17,003 nucleotides of DNA from Holosporales bacterium (GTDB lineage Bacteria; Pseudomonadota; Alphaproteobacteria; BNTO01): the NCBI GenBank assembly GCA_031257945.1, contig JAIRNU010000004.1, positions 1-17,003 on the forward strand, in the 5' to 3' direction. Below the pieces are notes generated by a model, which worked only from the letters and a program-made list of their open reading frames with translations, had not been told where the DNA came from and ran no database searches. The position numbers and the translations under genes were made by a program. Below are positions 1-7,416 of this stretch, one piece after another. Each line of letters opens with the position of its first letter. Position 1 is the stretch's first letter.

Positions 1-53
1 TTGAAGTTAATTCCGATAAATTCGTTTTCTATCCGGAACTTTCCTTCGCTCAC
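1..53 (-). CDS. 5' end of an unrecognised minus-strand gene, cut by the window edge
   Basis: Reading leftwards from a GTG at 53-51, the frame stays open to the edge and gives VSEGKFRIENEFIGINF, which has the composition of a real protein start. A Shine-Dalgarno-like GAGGTGG lies at 69-63, nine bases before the GTG, and a strong sigma70-type promoter lies upstream at 112-84. Only 17 residues are visible, so the product cannot be named. The alternative is the plus-strand frame covering 1-333, which lacks a comparable translation signal and runs through G-rich repeat DNA; I reject it. The promoter plus ribosome binding site is the main reason to believe this gene. Confidence 0.5.
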   Translation of the reverse strand, partial: MSEGKFRIENEFIGINF

Positions 54-83
54 GACAATGTACCACCTCGCAAAAACAAATGC

Positions 84-112
84 ATTTTACACATTTTGTA
101 TGTTCGGGTCAA
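84..112 (-). promoter_or_regulatory. Sigma70-type promoter for the left-edge gene
   Basis: On the minus strand TTGACC (112-107) is followed after exactly 17 bases by TAAAAT (89-84). Both hexamers match the consensus at five of six positions. Transcription would start near 77, leaving a leader of about 24 bases that contains the GAGGTGG ribosome binding site at 69-63 before the GTG at 53. Confidence 0.6.
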
Positions 113-360
113 GTGTAGATGTTGCTAGGGTTTTGGCTGGGAGCGATGGTGTGGCCTCCTGCTTTTCTGGTGTTTTGGCGATTTTGACGGTGGTAGTGGC
201 GTATCCACCGAGATTCCTGGAGACATTGAGGAGGGCTGTAGTGTACCTCCTGGTTTGCTGGGGGTTTCGAGCGGGCGGCGCCTACACCCCCTGGATTTCT
301 GGGGGGTTTAAGTATTCCTTAACCTTTTTGTGATATCCTTTAAATGGGGGGTCATCCCTC

Positions 361-462
361 AGGGCCTTTTAGTTCTCCCTCAGAGCTGGTAGAAATTCAG
401 CAACCAGTCAGAACTAAATGGTGAGGCTTTCTGCCGTGTTTATGCTAGAACTAAATGGCCCT
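361..462. repeat. Inverted repeat with a third, competing arm copy
   Basis: The arm AGGGCCTTTTAGTTCT (361-376) pairs with AGAACTAAATGGCCCT (447-462) over 16 bases with one mismatch. A second copy of AGAACTAAATGG lies between them at 410-421, identical to 447-458, so the left arm can pair with either copy. The inner segment also contains CTGGT/ACCAG. This looks like a structured intergenic repeat or an RNA with alternative folds; its identity is unknown. Confidence 0.6.
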
Positions 463-593
463 GGGGGTGGGGGCGGGCGCTTCCAACTAGATGCAAGATT
501 CCCACATACTTGTTTCAAGTGCTTGTCTCAACCGCTGAATACCGCGCATTCCAAGGGATAGCGGGATGTGTAGGGTGCTGAGGGAAGGAAGGC

Positions 594-622
594 TTGAATT
601 TGCGCTACCAATGTCATAAATT
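594..622 (+). promoter_or_regulatory. Possible fabI promoter
   Basis: TTGAAT (594-599) is separated by 17 bases from TAAATT (617-622). Each matches the sigma70 hexamer at four positions. Transcription would start near 629, leaving about 23 bases before the GTG at 652. This is a modest match and the only reasonable candidate seen close to fabI. Confidence 0.3.
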
Positions 623-651
623 GGCCTAGGCGATTATTAGCTTGGTGTTTT

Positions 652-1464
652 GTGTCTTTAAAATTAATGGAAGGGAAACGTGGCGTCATTATGGGAGTAA
701 CGAACGAAAGCTCTATTGGTTGGGGGATTGCTAAGGAATTAAAAAATCATGGTGCGGAAATAGCATTTACTTTTCCTAATGACGCTATTAAAAAAAGAAT
801 TGATGCACTATCGGATAGCATCCAATCCGATACGATAGTCGCTCCGTGTGATGTCTCAAAGGATGGAGCAATTGCCAGCACATTCCAGGAAATCGGTGCC
901 CAGTGGGGAACTTTCGATTTTGTCCTGCACTCCATTGCTTTTTCAGATAAGAACCAGTTAACCGGAGGATATATAAACACAACACGGGATAATTTCCTTA
1001 ATACCATGCTTGTTTCTTGCTTTTCTTTTACAGAGATTTGCCGAGAAGCTAGTAAATATATGAAAAATGGTGGGGCTATATTGACTCTTAGCTACGTAGG
1101 CGCTAATCGCGTAATCCCGCACTACAACGTGATGGGGGTTGCAAAATCGGCCTTAGAGGCTAGCGTAAGATATTTAGCTGCAGATCTTGGGCCAAGCAAC
1201 ATCAGGGTCAACGCTATTTCGGCTGGAGCAATCCGTACCGCCGCATCATCTGGCATCGGGGATTTTCACTACATCATGAACTGGAATAAAAACAATTCCC
1301 CTTTAAGGAGGAATGTTGAGCAAAAGGAAATAGGCAAGTCCGGGCTATACATGCTTAGCGATTTGTCTTCTGCTGTCACTGGAGAGGTGCACTATGTCGA
1401 TTGCGGCTACAACGTTGTCGGGATGAAGGCTGTGGATGCTCCAGATATTGATGTCCCACGGTAA
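652..1464 (+). CDS. fabI: Enoyl-[acyl-carrier-protein] reductase (NADH), FabI type
   Basis: This cytoplasmic enzyme catalyses the last step of each fatty-acid elongation cycle, reducing trans-2-enoyl-ACP with NAD(P)H. The 270-residue protein is a full-length short-chain dehydrogenase-type FabI. It has the N-terminal Rossmann segment GKRGVIMGVTNESSIGWGIA (8-27), the CDV motif near 66-68, and the FabI catalytic set Tyr148, Tyr158 and Lys165 in SYVG-x7-Y-NVMGVAKSALEA. HSIAF (93-97) carries Ala96 where E. coli FabI has Gly93, a position where substitutions are known to affect triclosan sensitivity; no resistance is claimed. The start is uncertain: GTG 652 includes the usual SLKLMEGKRG lead-in, and the next candidate is ATG 667; neither has a strong Shine-Dalgarno. 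The gene stands alone and converges on the dciA end of the minus-strand operon. Confidence 0.95.
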   Translation: MSLKLMEGKRGVIMGVTNESSIGWGIAKELKNHGAEIAFTFPNDAIKKRIDALSDSIQSDTIVAPCDVSKDGAIASTFQEIGAQWGTFDFVLHSIAFSDKNQLTGGYINTTRDNFLNTMLVSCFSFTEICREASKYMKNGGAILTLSYVGANRVIPHYNVMGVAKSALEASVRYLAADLGPSNIRVNAISAGAIRTAASSGIGDFHYIMNWNKNNSPLRRNVEQKEIGKSGLYMLSDLSSAVTGEVHYVDCGYNVVGMKAVDAPDIDVPR

Positions 1465-1595
1465 AGTGGCGTAATTTAAGGCCTTACGTGCGCATTCCCC
1501 CCAAAAAAACAAAATTCTGAAATCTTTTTTTAATAAAAATGCACAATACATGCCATTGTTAATTAATAATTAATAATAATGCGTAATATTATAGT

Positions 1596-1646
1596 TGTGA
1601 CCGTTCGAAAACACCACCACCTCCCGATCCAGTGAGAACGGTCACA
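1596..1646. repeat. Perfect 11-bp inverted repeat between convergent fabI and dciA
   Basis: TGTGACCGTTC (1596-1606) is the exact reverse complement of GAACGGTCACA (1636-1646), with a 29-base loop. It overlaps the last codons of the dciA gene (1642 onward). Its position between convergent genes suggests a bidirectional transcription end, but there is no T-run immediately after either arm and the loop is long, so an ordinary intrinsic terminator is not established. Confidence 0.45.
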
Positions 1647-2109
1647 TCACATGGGCAAACAGTCTTTCAATGGCTGATTTGAGTGGCGGGTACGAGATGC
1701 CGACAACTGCAGGCGGTGTGGGTTTCATCGCTTGTTCTGCGCCATTTTCCGCCGTCTTATCTTTAGGTGGCAGATTTTTATGTAAACAAGGGCCGTTTAT
1801 TAGGCGGATTTCTTTAATTACTTGCGAGCCGAAGTGCTGACGAATCCTATCCAAAATATTAGGAATAAAATACACTACTTGCGCGGCGACGGATGGCGAC
1901 GCTTGCAAATAAAGGCAATAGCCCGCTGCATCAGAGCCGGAAAGGCGTACTGGTAATACATCAGGAAAACTGCCCCCAACGATTTTAGTCCAATCCAGGA
2001 ACAGCTCCGCTTTGAACATCCCGTGCTTTTTGTAAATAGGAGCAACAATTTTTTGCAAGCTTTTGCCAATTGGGGCGTACTGGCTGTATATCAATTGCGT
2101 ATGACTCAT
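1642..2109 (-). CDS. dciA: DUF721/DciA-family protein (probable DnaB helicase loader/partner)
   Basis: DciA-family (DUF721) proteins interact with and load the replicative helicase DnaB in bacteria lacking DnaC/DnaI-type loaders. The visible family signature is an N-terminal helical segment followed by LFLDWTKIVGGSFPDVLPVRL, matching the conserved W-x-x-I-V-G pattern, then a short beta-alpha domain ending in IRQHFG. The tail after about residue 110 is Pro/Lys-rich and looks disordered, as is common in the family. I start at ATG 2109, preceded by GGGGTG; a GTG at 2115 sits inside that ribosome binding site and is less likely. The ATG overlaps the stop of the upstream ORF as ATGA. The gene ends convergent with fabI. 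The family call is good; the helicase role is inferred from homologues. Confidence 0.75.
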   Translation of the reverse strand: MSHTQLIYSQYAPIGKSLQKIVAPIYKKHGMFKAELFLDWTKIVGGSFPDVLPVRLSGSDAAGYCLYLQASPSVAAQVVYFIPNILDRIRQHFGSQVIKEIRLINGPCLHKNLPPKDKTAENGAEQAMKPTPPAVVGISYPPLKSAIERLFAHVM

Positions 2110-2483
2110 TGACACCCCATATATTGCATGTCGCCAACAATTTTTGTCGCAAAAAGGTTACAGGCCCCAAAAAATTTCAGGGAATTTGTTCTGCTGTTAA
2201 CACTTTTTAAATCAAAATAGTGCCATAATGATCCCCGAGGGGTGGGCGGGGGCTGTGGACGGTTAGGGTAGCACAAAAAGATTAAAATTTCGTTAACGCA
2301 CGAAAAAACCCTCCAAGCCCAAAGATCCCAAAGGATACAGGCCTTCACAGCGCTTCCCCAACGTTTTTGCGAAAAGTGTTTTTGCGAAGTAGGGCACATG
2401 GCAAAATGGCATAGCATGCAAGCATTATCCCTGAAGGCCTGTAGAGCGAATACTACCATGCCGCCTTCCGGTCCGGACATCAT
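2106..2483 (-). CDS. Unrecognised 125-codon ORF between glyS and dciA, possibly translationally coupled
   Basis: An open frame starts at ATG 2483, sharing ATGA with the glyS stop, and ends in a TGA at 2108-2106 sharing ATGA with the dciA start. A second ATG at 2480 is preceded by AGGGTG and may be the true start. The predicted protein is unusually rich in Trp, Cys and Met, with a hydrophobic stretch around ILWDLWAWRVFSC to ILIFLCY that could be membrane-inserted, and a Pro-rich PQPPPTPRG. I recognise no family. Against it, the stretch holds a 12-bp inverted repeat, direct repeats and a sequence resembling intergenic DNA at 319-341, so it may be an untranslated spacer that is open by chance. 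Confidence 0.35.
   Translation of the reverse strand: MMSGPEGGMVVFALQAFRDNACMLCHFAMCPTSQKHFSQKRWGSAVKACILWDLWAWRVFSCVNEILIFLCYPNRPQPPPTPRGSLWHYFDLKSVNSRTNSLKFFGACNLFATKIVGDMQYMGCQ
2263..2285 (-). promoter_or_regulatory. Intergenic-type motif also found at 319-341
   Basis: The minus strand reads TTAATCTTTTTGTGCTACCC followed by TAA. The plus strand at 319-341 reads TTAACCTTTTTGTGATATCC followed by TTT. They agree at 18 of 23 positions. It could be a promoter element shared by the two sites or part of a dispersed repeat; no clear -35/-10 spacing was found. Confidence 0.25.
2336..2443. repeat. 12-bp inverted repeat with internal direct repeats upstream of dciA
   Basis: TACAGGCCTTCA (2336-2347) pairs perfectly with TGAAGGCCTGTA (2432-2443) across an 84-base interval. 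Inside it GTTTTTGCGAA occurs twice, at 2363-2373 and 2378-2388. This density of structure is more typical of a leader or intergenic repeat than of a coding region, which bears on the doubtful ORF covering it. Confidence 0.5.
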
Positions 2484-4549
2484 TTCACCCTTATTTTGGA
2501 AAAATCCGACACATTTTCGCACAAAAACAGGCATTTCCTCAAAATAGCATAGCGATTTTCCCTCACCTGCAGATTATCAGAATTAACCTTCACGGCAGTG
2601 AAAAAATTTTCAAAACTTTCGTATAGCGAGGAAATCCTTCGCATTGCCTCTAAAAAGTCTTTATTTTGTACGTTTTCAAGCACGGCCCCATACACCGCAT
2701 CCAAGGCATTACAAACGTTGTGCTCTTCCTGGGCCTCGAACAGATCCTCATTTAATTGCCAAGGCACATCGCTTAGAGGACGAACAGAAGACTGCTTAAT
2801 TATACCTTCTATACGCATAAATAGCGTCATAAAGGCGTCACTGCTTTTTTCTTTTAAAAAGCCATCAAGAGCCGATACCCGACAACCAGCATCGTAAATA
2901 TCAAGTGGGTCACTGGATTTCCTTTGAAAAGAAATGACGCTTTCCACGATATCGTAGCGCACCGCCAACTGGTCTTTTAAATAGAAAGCAAACCTTTCCA
3001 ATAAGAAATCAGTAAAATCAAAAAACACATCCTCTTTCAATAGTATGTTTTGTTTGTAATATTCACGGACCGCAGTTAAAACAGTTTCCCTTAAATTAAA
3101 TTCATTGGTTTCTAGGGCAATACGTATCACGCCAAGCGCCGCCCGCCTAAGAGCAAAAGGGTCCTTCGAGCCAGATGGCTTGATACCGATACCAAGAAAC
3201 CCAACCAATGTGTCTACTTTATCACAAAGCGACAATTCCAGGCCGTGCGAACTAGACGGCAAAGAATCGTCCGGCCCGGCGGGCTTGTAATGCTCACGAA
3301 TTGCTGTTACGGTTTCCGGCGCTTCCCCCTGCTTTTGCGCATAGCACGCCCCAGCAAGTCCTTGGAGCTCTGCGAATTCGCCAACCATCAGCGTTGCCAG
3401 GTCCATCTTGCACAAAAGGGCCGCCTGTTTTGCTATCGTTGTAATAGCTCCCAATCGCGCTACTTTCTGCCCAACAGTCCCTAGTTTTTCATGGAAAATT
3501 ACGCTCTCCAACTGCGTGGTACGGGAACTTAACGGGATCTTTAAATCCGCATTATAGAAGAATAATGCATCGCTTAACCTTGCATTTAATACTCTTTCAA
3601 AACCTAACCGAATGCCGTCAGTTTCTGCTCTATTAGAGATAGCAACAAAAAACGGAGCGATTTTGTCATTTTCATGCACTGTAGAGAAATATTTTTGGTG
3701 AACGCGCATAGACGTTGACAAAACAAAATCGGGTAGTTCCATGAAATTTTCATCGATGTTACCTACTATGGCGAAAGGATAATCCACAAGCCCTGTAACT
3801 TCGTCAAGTAATGCCTGGTCGTGCTTAAGTAATACTCCTTGTTTTTTTACAGCTTTTTCTATTACGCTAAGTATTATTTGTTGGCGCTCAGTATAATTTG
3901 CAATCACAAATGCCTCCGACATCAGGTGTTTGTATTGGCCGTATGAGCTTACCGACATATCCGAATCAGAAAAGCACCTGTTTCCCTTTGTTATATTTCC
4001 GGTCGTAATCCCCCATCCGTCAATATCAAAAACGATAGGGGTTTCGCAAAAAAAGCACATTACAGAGCGAACCGGGCGAACCCATGGCAGCGAATGCTCC
4101 TTGGTCTTGGAGTTGTACCAATGCATGGTCTTGGGCCATGGCATCAATCTTATAAAGTCTGCAAAAAGCGCTGGAATGTGGTTAACAAATAGCTCGCCAG
4201 TCTTTTCTATTTTTGCATAAAAATACCCATCTTTTTTAAACAAATCGCCCCTTTTTAGGCAATTAATACGCAAAAAGCCCGCAATTGCGGTTTCCGGCGC
4301 GCTCGTTCGCGGCCCGCGTTTTTCCTCTATGGTCGAATCTGCCTGCTCCGCAATCCCCTCAACACACACACAAAGTCGTCTTGTCGCACATGACGCGGTG
4401 ACAGCTTCGTACTTTACCGCATTATCTTCTAGGATCTTGCTTATAACAGTCCGCGCAGCCACTTCCGCTGTTTTTTGCATTTTTGCCGGGATCTCCTCGG
4501 AAAAAAATTCAAAAAAGAATTTTGTAGCGGGACCTAAAATGTTATTCAT
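2480..4549 (-). CDS. glyS: Glycine--tRNA ligase beta subunit
   Basis: This is the beta subunit of the alpha2-beta2 bacterial glycyl-tRNA synthetase, which supplies tRNA binding to the catalytic alpha subunit in the cytoplasm. From ATG 4549 the protein has 689 residues, the usual length. It opens with the family hallmark FFFEFFSEEIPAKMQ and ends with the C-terminal anticodon-binding-type segment around SLYESFENFFTAVKVN and VRENRYAILRKC. The start is chosen because GGAGGTG lies four bases upstream; the earlier in-frame start at 4579 lies inside glyQ and lacks such a site. The ATG overlaps the glyQ stop as ATGA, indicating translational coupling, which suits a fixed subunit ratio. No truncation or frame problem is seen. 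Confidence 0.96.
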   Translation of the reverse strand: MNNILGPATKFFFEFFSEEIPAKMQKTAEVAARTVISKILEDNAVKYEAVTASCATRRLCVCVEGIAEQADSTIEEKRGPRTSAPETAIAGFLRINCLKRGDLFKKDGYFYAKIEKTGELFVNHIPALFADFIRLMPWPKTMHWYNSKTKEHSLPWVRPVRSVMCFFCETPIVFDIDGWGITTGNITKGNRCFSDSDMSVSSYGQYKHLMSEAFVIANYTERQQIILSVIEKAVKKQGVLLKHDQALLDEVTGLVDYPFAIVGNIDENFMELPDFVLSTSMRVHQKYFSTVHENDKIAPFFVAISNRAETDGIRLGFERVLNARLSDALFFYNADLKIPLSSRTTQLESVIFHEKLGTVGQKVARLGAITTIAKQAALLCKMDLATLMVGEFAELQGLAGACYAQKQGEAPETVTAIREHYKPAGPDDSLPSSSHGLELSLCDKVDTLVGFLGIGIKPSGSKDPFALRRAALGVIRIALETNEFNLRETVLTAVREYYKQNILLKEDVFFDFTDFLLERFAFYLKDQLAVRYDIVESVISFQRKSSDPLDIYDAGCRVSALDGFLKEKSSDAFMTLFMRIEGIIKQSSVRPLSDVPWQLNEDLFEAQEEHNVCNALDAVYGAVLENVQNKDFLEAMRRISSLYESFENFFTAVKVNSDNLQVRENRYAILRKCLFLCENVSDFSKIRVK

Positions 4550-5415
4550 ACCGCACCTCCTACCCACGCCTCGCAACATAACTTCGCCAAAAAGCGTACT
4601 CTTGATATGTAACCCGCTCGCTCAGTCGTGCTCACAACTCCGCGCGCATTAAGCAAATTGAAACAATGATTCGCCTTTAGGCATTGTTCATAGGCTGGCA
4701 AAACTACGCCATTTGCAACTAATCTGCGGCATTCAATTTCGTAATCTTTAAAGTTGTTAGAAAGCATTTCGACCGAAGCTAATTCAAAATTATACACCGA
4801 AAATTCTTTTTCTTGCCGAATACACACATCCCTATACGAATACTTATTTTCGTCTTGCCCGCCGTTCCAATTGATTTCGAAACAATTATCAACATTTTGT
4901 AAGAACATGGTTAGCCGCTCGAGCCCATACGTTATTTCAACTGGAATAACATCACAATCTATACCGCCAACCTGCTGGAAATACGTGAATTGCGTTACTT
5001 CCATACCATCGCACCACACCTCCCATCCAAGTCCTGCCGCGCCAAGGGATGGGTTCTCCCAGTCATCTTCAACAAACCGGACGTCATGTTTTGATAAATC
5101 CAAGCCGATAGCCTCAAGGCTCTGCAAAAACAAATCTTGCGAGTTTTGTGGTTCCGGTTTTATGAAAACCTGGAATTGGTAATATTGCTGCATTCTATTG
5201 GGGTTTTCGCCATACCGGCCGTCGCTAGGGCGCCTGGCGGGCTGCACATATGCTGTTTTCCAGAAATCCTTCCCTAGTGCACGCAGCAACGTTGCTGGGT
5301 GGGATGTACCTGCGCCAACCTCCATATCATATGGCTGCAAAATAACACACCCATAAGAGGCCCAAAATTGTTGCAGATCCAAAATTACCTGCTGAAAGGA
5401 TTTTTGTTTAGACAT
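4546..5415 (-). CDS. glyQ: Glycine--tRNA ligase alpha subunit
   Basis: This catalytic subunit of the heterotetrameric glycyl-tRNA synthetase forms glycyl-adenylate and charges tRNA-Gly. The 289-residue protein is full length and almost unmistakable. Class II motifs include PARRPSDGRYGENPNR (59-74) with the following QQYYQFQVFIKP, the GLGWEVWCDGMEVTQFTYFQQ segment, and motif 3 in PVEITYGLERL. The ATG at 5415 gives the typical start SFQQVILDLQQFWASYGC; no strong Shine-Dalgarno precedes it. It is the first gene of the minus-strand operon glyQ-glyS-ORF-dciA, divergent from the XRE regulator. The 219-base divergent gap holds no promoter I would call with confidence. Confidence 0.97.
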   Translation of the reverse strand: MSKQKSFQQVILDLQQFWASYGCVILQPYDMEVGAGTSHPATLLRALGKDFWKTAYVQPARRPSDGRYGENPNRMQQYYQFQVFIKPEPQNSQDLFLQSLEAIGLDLSKHDVRFVEDDWENPSLGAAGLGWEVWCDGMEVTQFTYFQQVGGIDCDVIPVEITYGLERLTMFLQNVDNCFEINWNGGQDENKYSYRDVCIRQEKEFSVYNFELASVEMLSNNFKDYEIECRRLVANGVVLPAYEQCLKANHCFNLLNARGVVSTTERAGYISRVRFLAKLCCEAWVGGAV

Positions 5416-5634
5416 ATAGCGAATACACGCAAAAACCAGTGCCTCACTCTAACAAAAACTTGCAAGCGTGCCAATGCATCCGTATCGCCGTTAACTATAA
5501 CAGCTGTCATTGTTTCAATAATTACGAATTTAGCCCGGGAAAGTGACGGTAAAATTGCTGTCAGCTTATCTCTTTACAAGTAAAACGTTAGTTGGTTATC
5601 CTCTTATAGTTAGTTCTTTCGAAGCGATTGTGCT
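5416..5634. promoter_or_regulatory. Divergent promoter region of glyQ and the XRE regulator
   Basis: This 219-base gap must carry the start signals for both divergent genes. On the plus strand TTACAA and TATCCT are 17 bases apart shortly before the regulator, a weak match. On the minus strand no hexamer pair is convincing. No clear operator palindrome was found. Confidence 0.35.
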
Positions 5635-6108
5635 ATGGCTCTGCCCAGTGAGTACCATAAGGACGCCGTTAGCGTTAGAATCGGGGAGTTGATTCGAAAA
5701 AGACGGAAAGAACTCTCTCTAACTCAGAAAGACTTGGCGCAAAAATTAAACATCACCGCACAGCAGATCCAAAAATACGAAACTGGGGTGAATTGCCCTA
5801 AAATAGATAGGATGATTGAGTTTTGCCAGGTGCTAATCCTTCCTGTTAGTTATTTTTTTCTTACAGCAGCCCAAACTCCCTCCGTGTTACAAGAATCAGC
5901 CAGTGAAGAGTTCGAAGTTGGCACGGGAAAAGACAAACCAGCTGCCCCCAAGGTAACTTTACAAGAAATCGACGAGTTTTTGATGCAATTCCTGTTACTC
6001 AAGGATGAAACAAAATCGTACATAATAGCGTTAGTAAACGACCTGTCCAAAGCGCAAAGGGGCTTCGCGCCGGAACATAATAAGGACGCTAACAAAGAGG
6101 ACGACTGA
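5635..6108 (+). CDS. XRE/Cro-family helix-turn-helix transcriptional regulator
   Basis: This 157-residue protein is a probable DNA-binding regulator. Residues about 13-70 form an XRE helix-turn-helix domain: VRIGELIRKRRKELSLTQKDLAQKLNITAQQIQKYETG, where LTQKDLAQKLNIT and the recognition helix QQIQKYE fit the family closely. The QQIQKYE form is common in alphaproteobacterial members. The domain is followed by a Ser/Glu-rich linker and a C-terminal helical segment, LQEIDEFLMQFLLLKDETKSYIIALVNDLSKA, likely for oligomerisation, and an acidic tail. The ATG gives a natural start but has no clear ribosome binding site. Its target is unknown. It is transcribed away from glyQ and converges on rnd. Confidence 0.85.
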   Translation: MALPSEYHKDAVSVRIGELIRKRRKELSLTQKDLAQKLNITAQQIQKYETGVNCPKIDRMIEFCQVLILPVSYFFLTAAQTPSVLQESASEEFEVGTGKDKPAAPKVTLQEIDEFLMQFLLLKDETKSYIIALVNDLSKAQRGFAPEHNKDANKEDD

Positions 6109-6141
6109 TTGTGGGACCTCTTTATGGTGTCTCTTGGCTAT

Positions 6142-6167
6142 AGGCTACCGCTCCAAGCTAGCCTTTT
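6142..6167 (+). terminator. Weak candidate terminator after the XRE gene
   Basis: AGGCTA (6142-6147) pairs with TAGCCT (6159-6164) across an 11-base loop, followed by a short T-run ending at 6167. It lies 33 bases after the regulator's stop and overlaps the 3' end of the convergent rnd gene. The six-pair stem and short T-run make it a weak case. Confidence 0.3.
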
Positions 6168-7384
6168 AGCAAATCATAAATTTGTTCCTCAAATGGTTTG
6201 AGAAGCCCTTTCCTCCAACCAATAGAAAGTTTCGACTTCGTCAGCCACAAGTTTTTTGTTTTAAAAAATCCGTGAATCAAGAGTTTTACTTCTGCCTTTG
6301 GCGCAAAGAGCCATGCAGAAACTCCGTGCTTCTCCGCGCATTTTTTACAAATCTTATTTAATAACAATTTTAATTGGTGCATGTTATCATCCCTTCTATT
6401 CATCCCAATACTATCTATTTCATTCTTGATGTTGGTAATTTGACTCTCGCCCATTTGAGCTAACAAAAGATTTACTTGTTTTAGCACGTTTTTTATAGAG
6501 GGGACCAAATCATACTCCATAATAATCTTCATGGAAATTCTTTTTGAATACTTCGAAATAGATTTTACTATATCGCTAGTACTAAGCTCTTTCTTACGAT
6601 TTAAACATATATCAAATAAAGATTGATCGGAAATAAGGTGGCCTTTAGGCTTATTAATAGCAATCGCTTTTTCTTCTCGCCAGGCCAGTAAATACTTCAA
6701 AGCGACCGCCTCTTTCCATTGCCGCGCACAAACCGGCATTTTTTTCCATAACGAAAGGGCGTCAACCTCGTACAGCTCTCTATCAATAAAAACACAGCTT
6801 TCCTTGCGCGCCCACTCTTCCCTGCCCTTCCGCTTTAATTCCAGTAAAATCGCCTCATAAACATCGATAAGGTAAATCACGTCGTACGCCGCGTAGCGAA
6901 TTTGTTCCGCGCTTAGCGGGCGTTCCAGCCACTTAGACGTCTGGTACTCCTTGTTTACGTTTACGTTAAGTACGGCCTTTACGATTGCTTCATACCCTAT
7001 AACTCTTTCTACCTTCAGCAAGCCATAAGCAATTTGCGTATCAAAAATAGGGCTAGGTAAAGTGCCAAATTTATGCAACAACGCCTCGCAATCCTGCCGC
7101 GCCGAGTGAAAAACTTTAGTAATTTGTGGGGAAACAAGGATGCCTAATAGGGGGTTCAACTCCTCATCAGAAAAGCTAGTGATATCAAAGATAAAAGCCT
7201 TCCTGCCAGATTCATTTTGTATCGCGACCTGTATCAAAGATAGTACCGGGAAGTAAGTATCTCTACGAACGAACTCAGTATCAATTGTAATAAAACCATT
7301 TTCTTTTTTGTTAGATTCGCTTTGTATGTAAAAACAAGATTTAAGCAAATCCTTATATTTATTCACAAATGATACCGCGATCAT
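6158..7384 (-). CDS. rnd: Ribonuclease D (DEDDy 3'-5' exoribonuclease with HRDC domain)
   Basis: RNase D trims the 3' ends of tRNA precursors and other stable RNAs. The 408-residue protein has the three exonuclease motifs: FITIDTEF (Asp35, Glu37), VFHSARQDCEALL (Asp98), and YAAYDVIYLIDVY with the DEDDy-type Tyr164 and Asp168. An HRDC domain starts near residue 220 (ALKYLLAWREEKAIAINKPKGHLISD). The region after about 290 is less conserved. It follows accD by 28 bases on the same strand, a gap made up of imperfect GTGATTTT-type octamers and without a Shine-Dalgarno. The frame cannot extend upstream because of an in-frame TGA in that array. Its 3' end converges on the XRE gene. Confidence 0.92.
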   Translation of the reverse strand: MIAVSFVNKYKDLLKSCFYIQSESNKKENGFITIDTEFVRRDTYFPVLSLIQVAIQNESGRKAFIFDITSFSDEELNPLLGILVSPQITKVFHSARQDCEALLHKFGTLPSPIFDTQIAYGLLKVERVIGYEAIVKAVLNVNVNKEYQTSKWLERPLSAEQIRYAAYDVIYLIDVYEAILLELKRKGREEWARKESCVFIDRELYEVDALSLWKKMPVCARQWKEAVALKYLLAWREEKAIAINKPKGHLISDQSLFDICLNRKKELSTSDIVKSISKYSKRISMKIIMEYDLVPSIKNVLKQVNLLLAQMGESQITNIKNEIDSIGMNRRDDNMHQLKLLLNKICKKCAEKHGVSAWLFAPKAEVKLLIHGFFKTKNLWLTKSKLSIGWRKGLLKPFEEQIYDLLKG

Positions 7385-7416
7385 AAAACTACAAAATCAC
7401 AAAACCACAAGATCAC
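7385..7416. repeat. Four imperfect tandem octamers filling the accD-rnd gap
   Basis: On the plus strand the units are AAAACTAC, AAAATCAC, AAAACCAC and AAGATCAC, end to end. In the transcript they read GTGATCTT, GTGGTTTT, GTGATTTT, GTAGTTTT and lead directly into the rnd ATG. The first unit contains the accD stop codon. This looks like a degenerate microsatellite. Confidence 0.7.

Larger units (their letters stand above)
54..651. other. Long non-coding, G-rich, repeat-bearing region between divergent genes
   Basis: No convincing gene lies here apart from the promoter and leader of the left-edge gene. From about 230 to 310 the plus strand carries runs of G or C, including a short hairpin ACCCCC/GGGGGT (286-291 with 302-307). 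A small perfect palindromic stem TTAAG-TATTC-CTTAA lies at 308-322. A larger inverted and direct repeat cluster lies at 361-462. Runs GGGGG-T-GGGGG-C-GGG follow at about 463-475. The last 60 bases hold the probable fabI promoter. The stretch looks like intergenic repeat DNA, possibly a decayed element, but no transposase remnant is readable. Confidence 0.5.

Noticed and set aside
1..333. 110-codon plus-strand frame starting with TTG at the left edge
   Set aside because: No ribosome binding site, low-complexity composition from G-rich DNA, and a complete minus-strand promoter/RBS/start occupies the same bases.
463..475. G-quadruplex in GGGGG-T-GGGGG-C-GGG
   Set aside because: Only three tracts of three or more G lie close together; a similar G-rich stretch at about 2236-2252 has the same limit unless a distant GGG is used.
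3930..4220. Plus-strand frames within glyS and glyQ
   Set aside because: Shadows of well-supported minus-strand synthetase genes.
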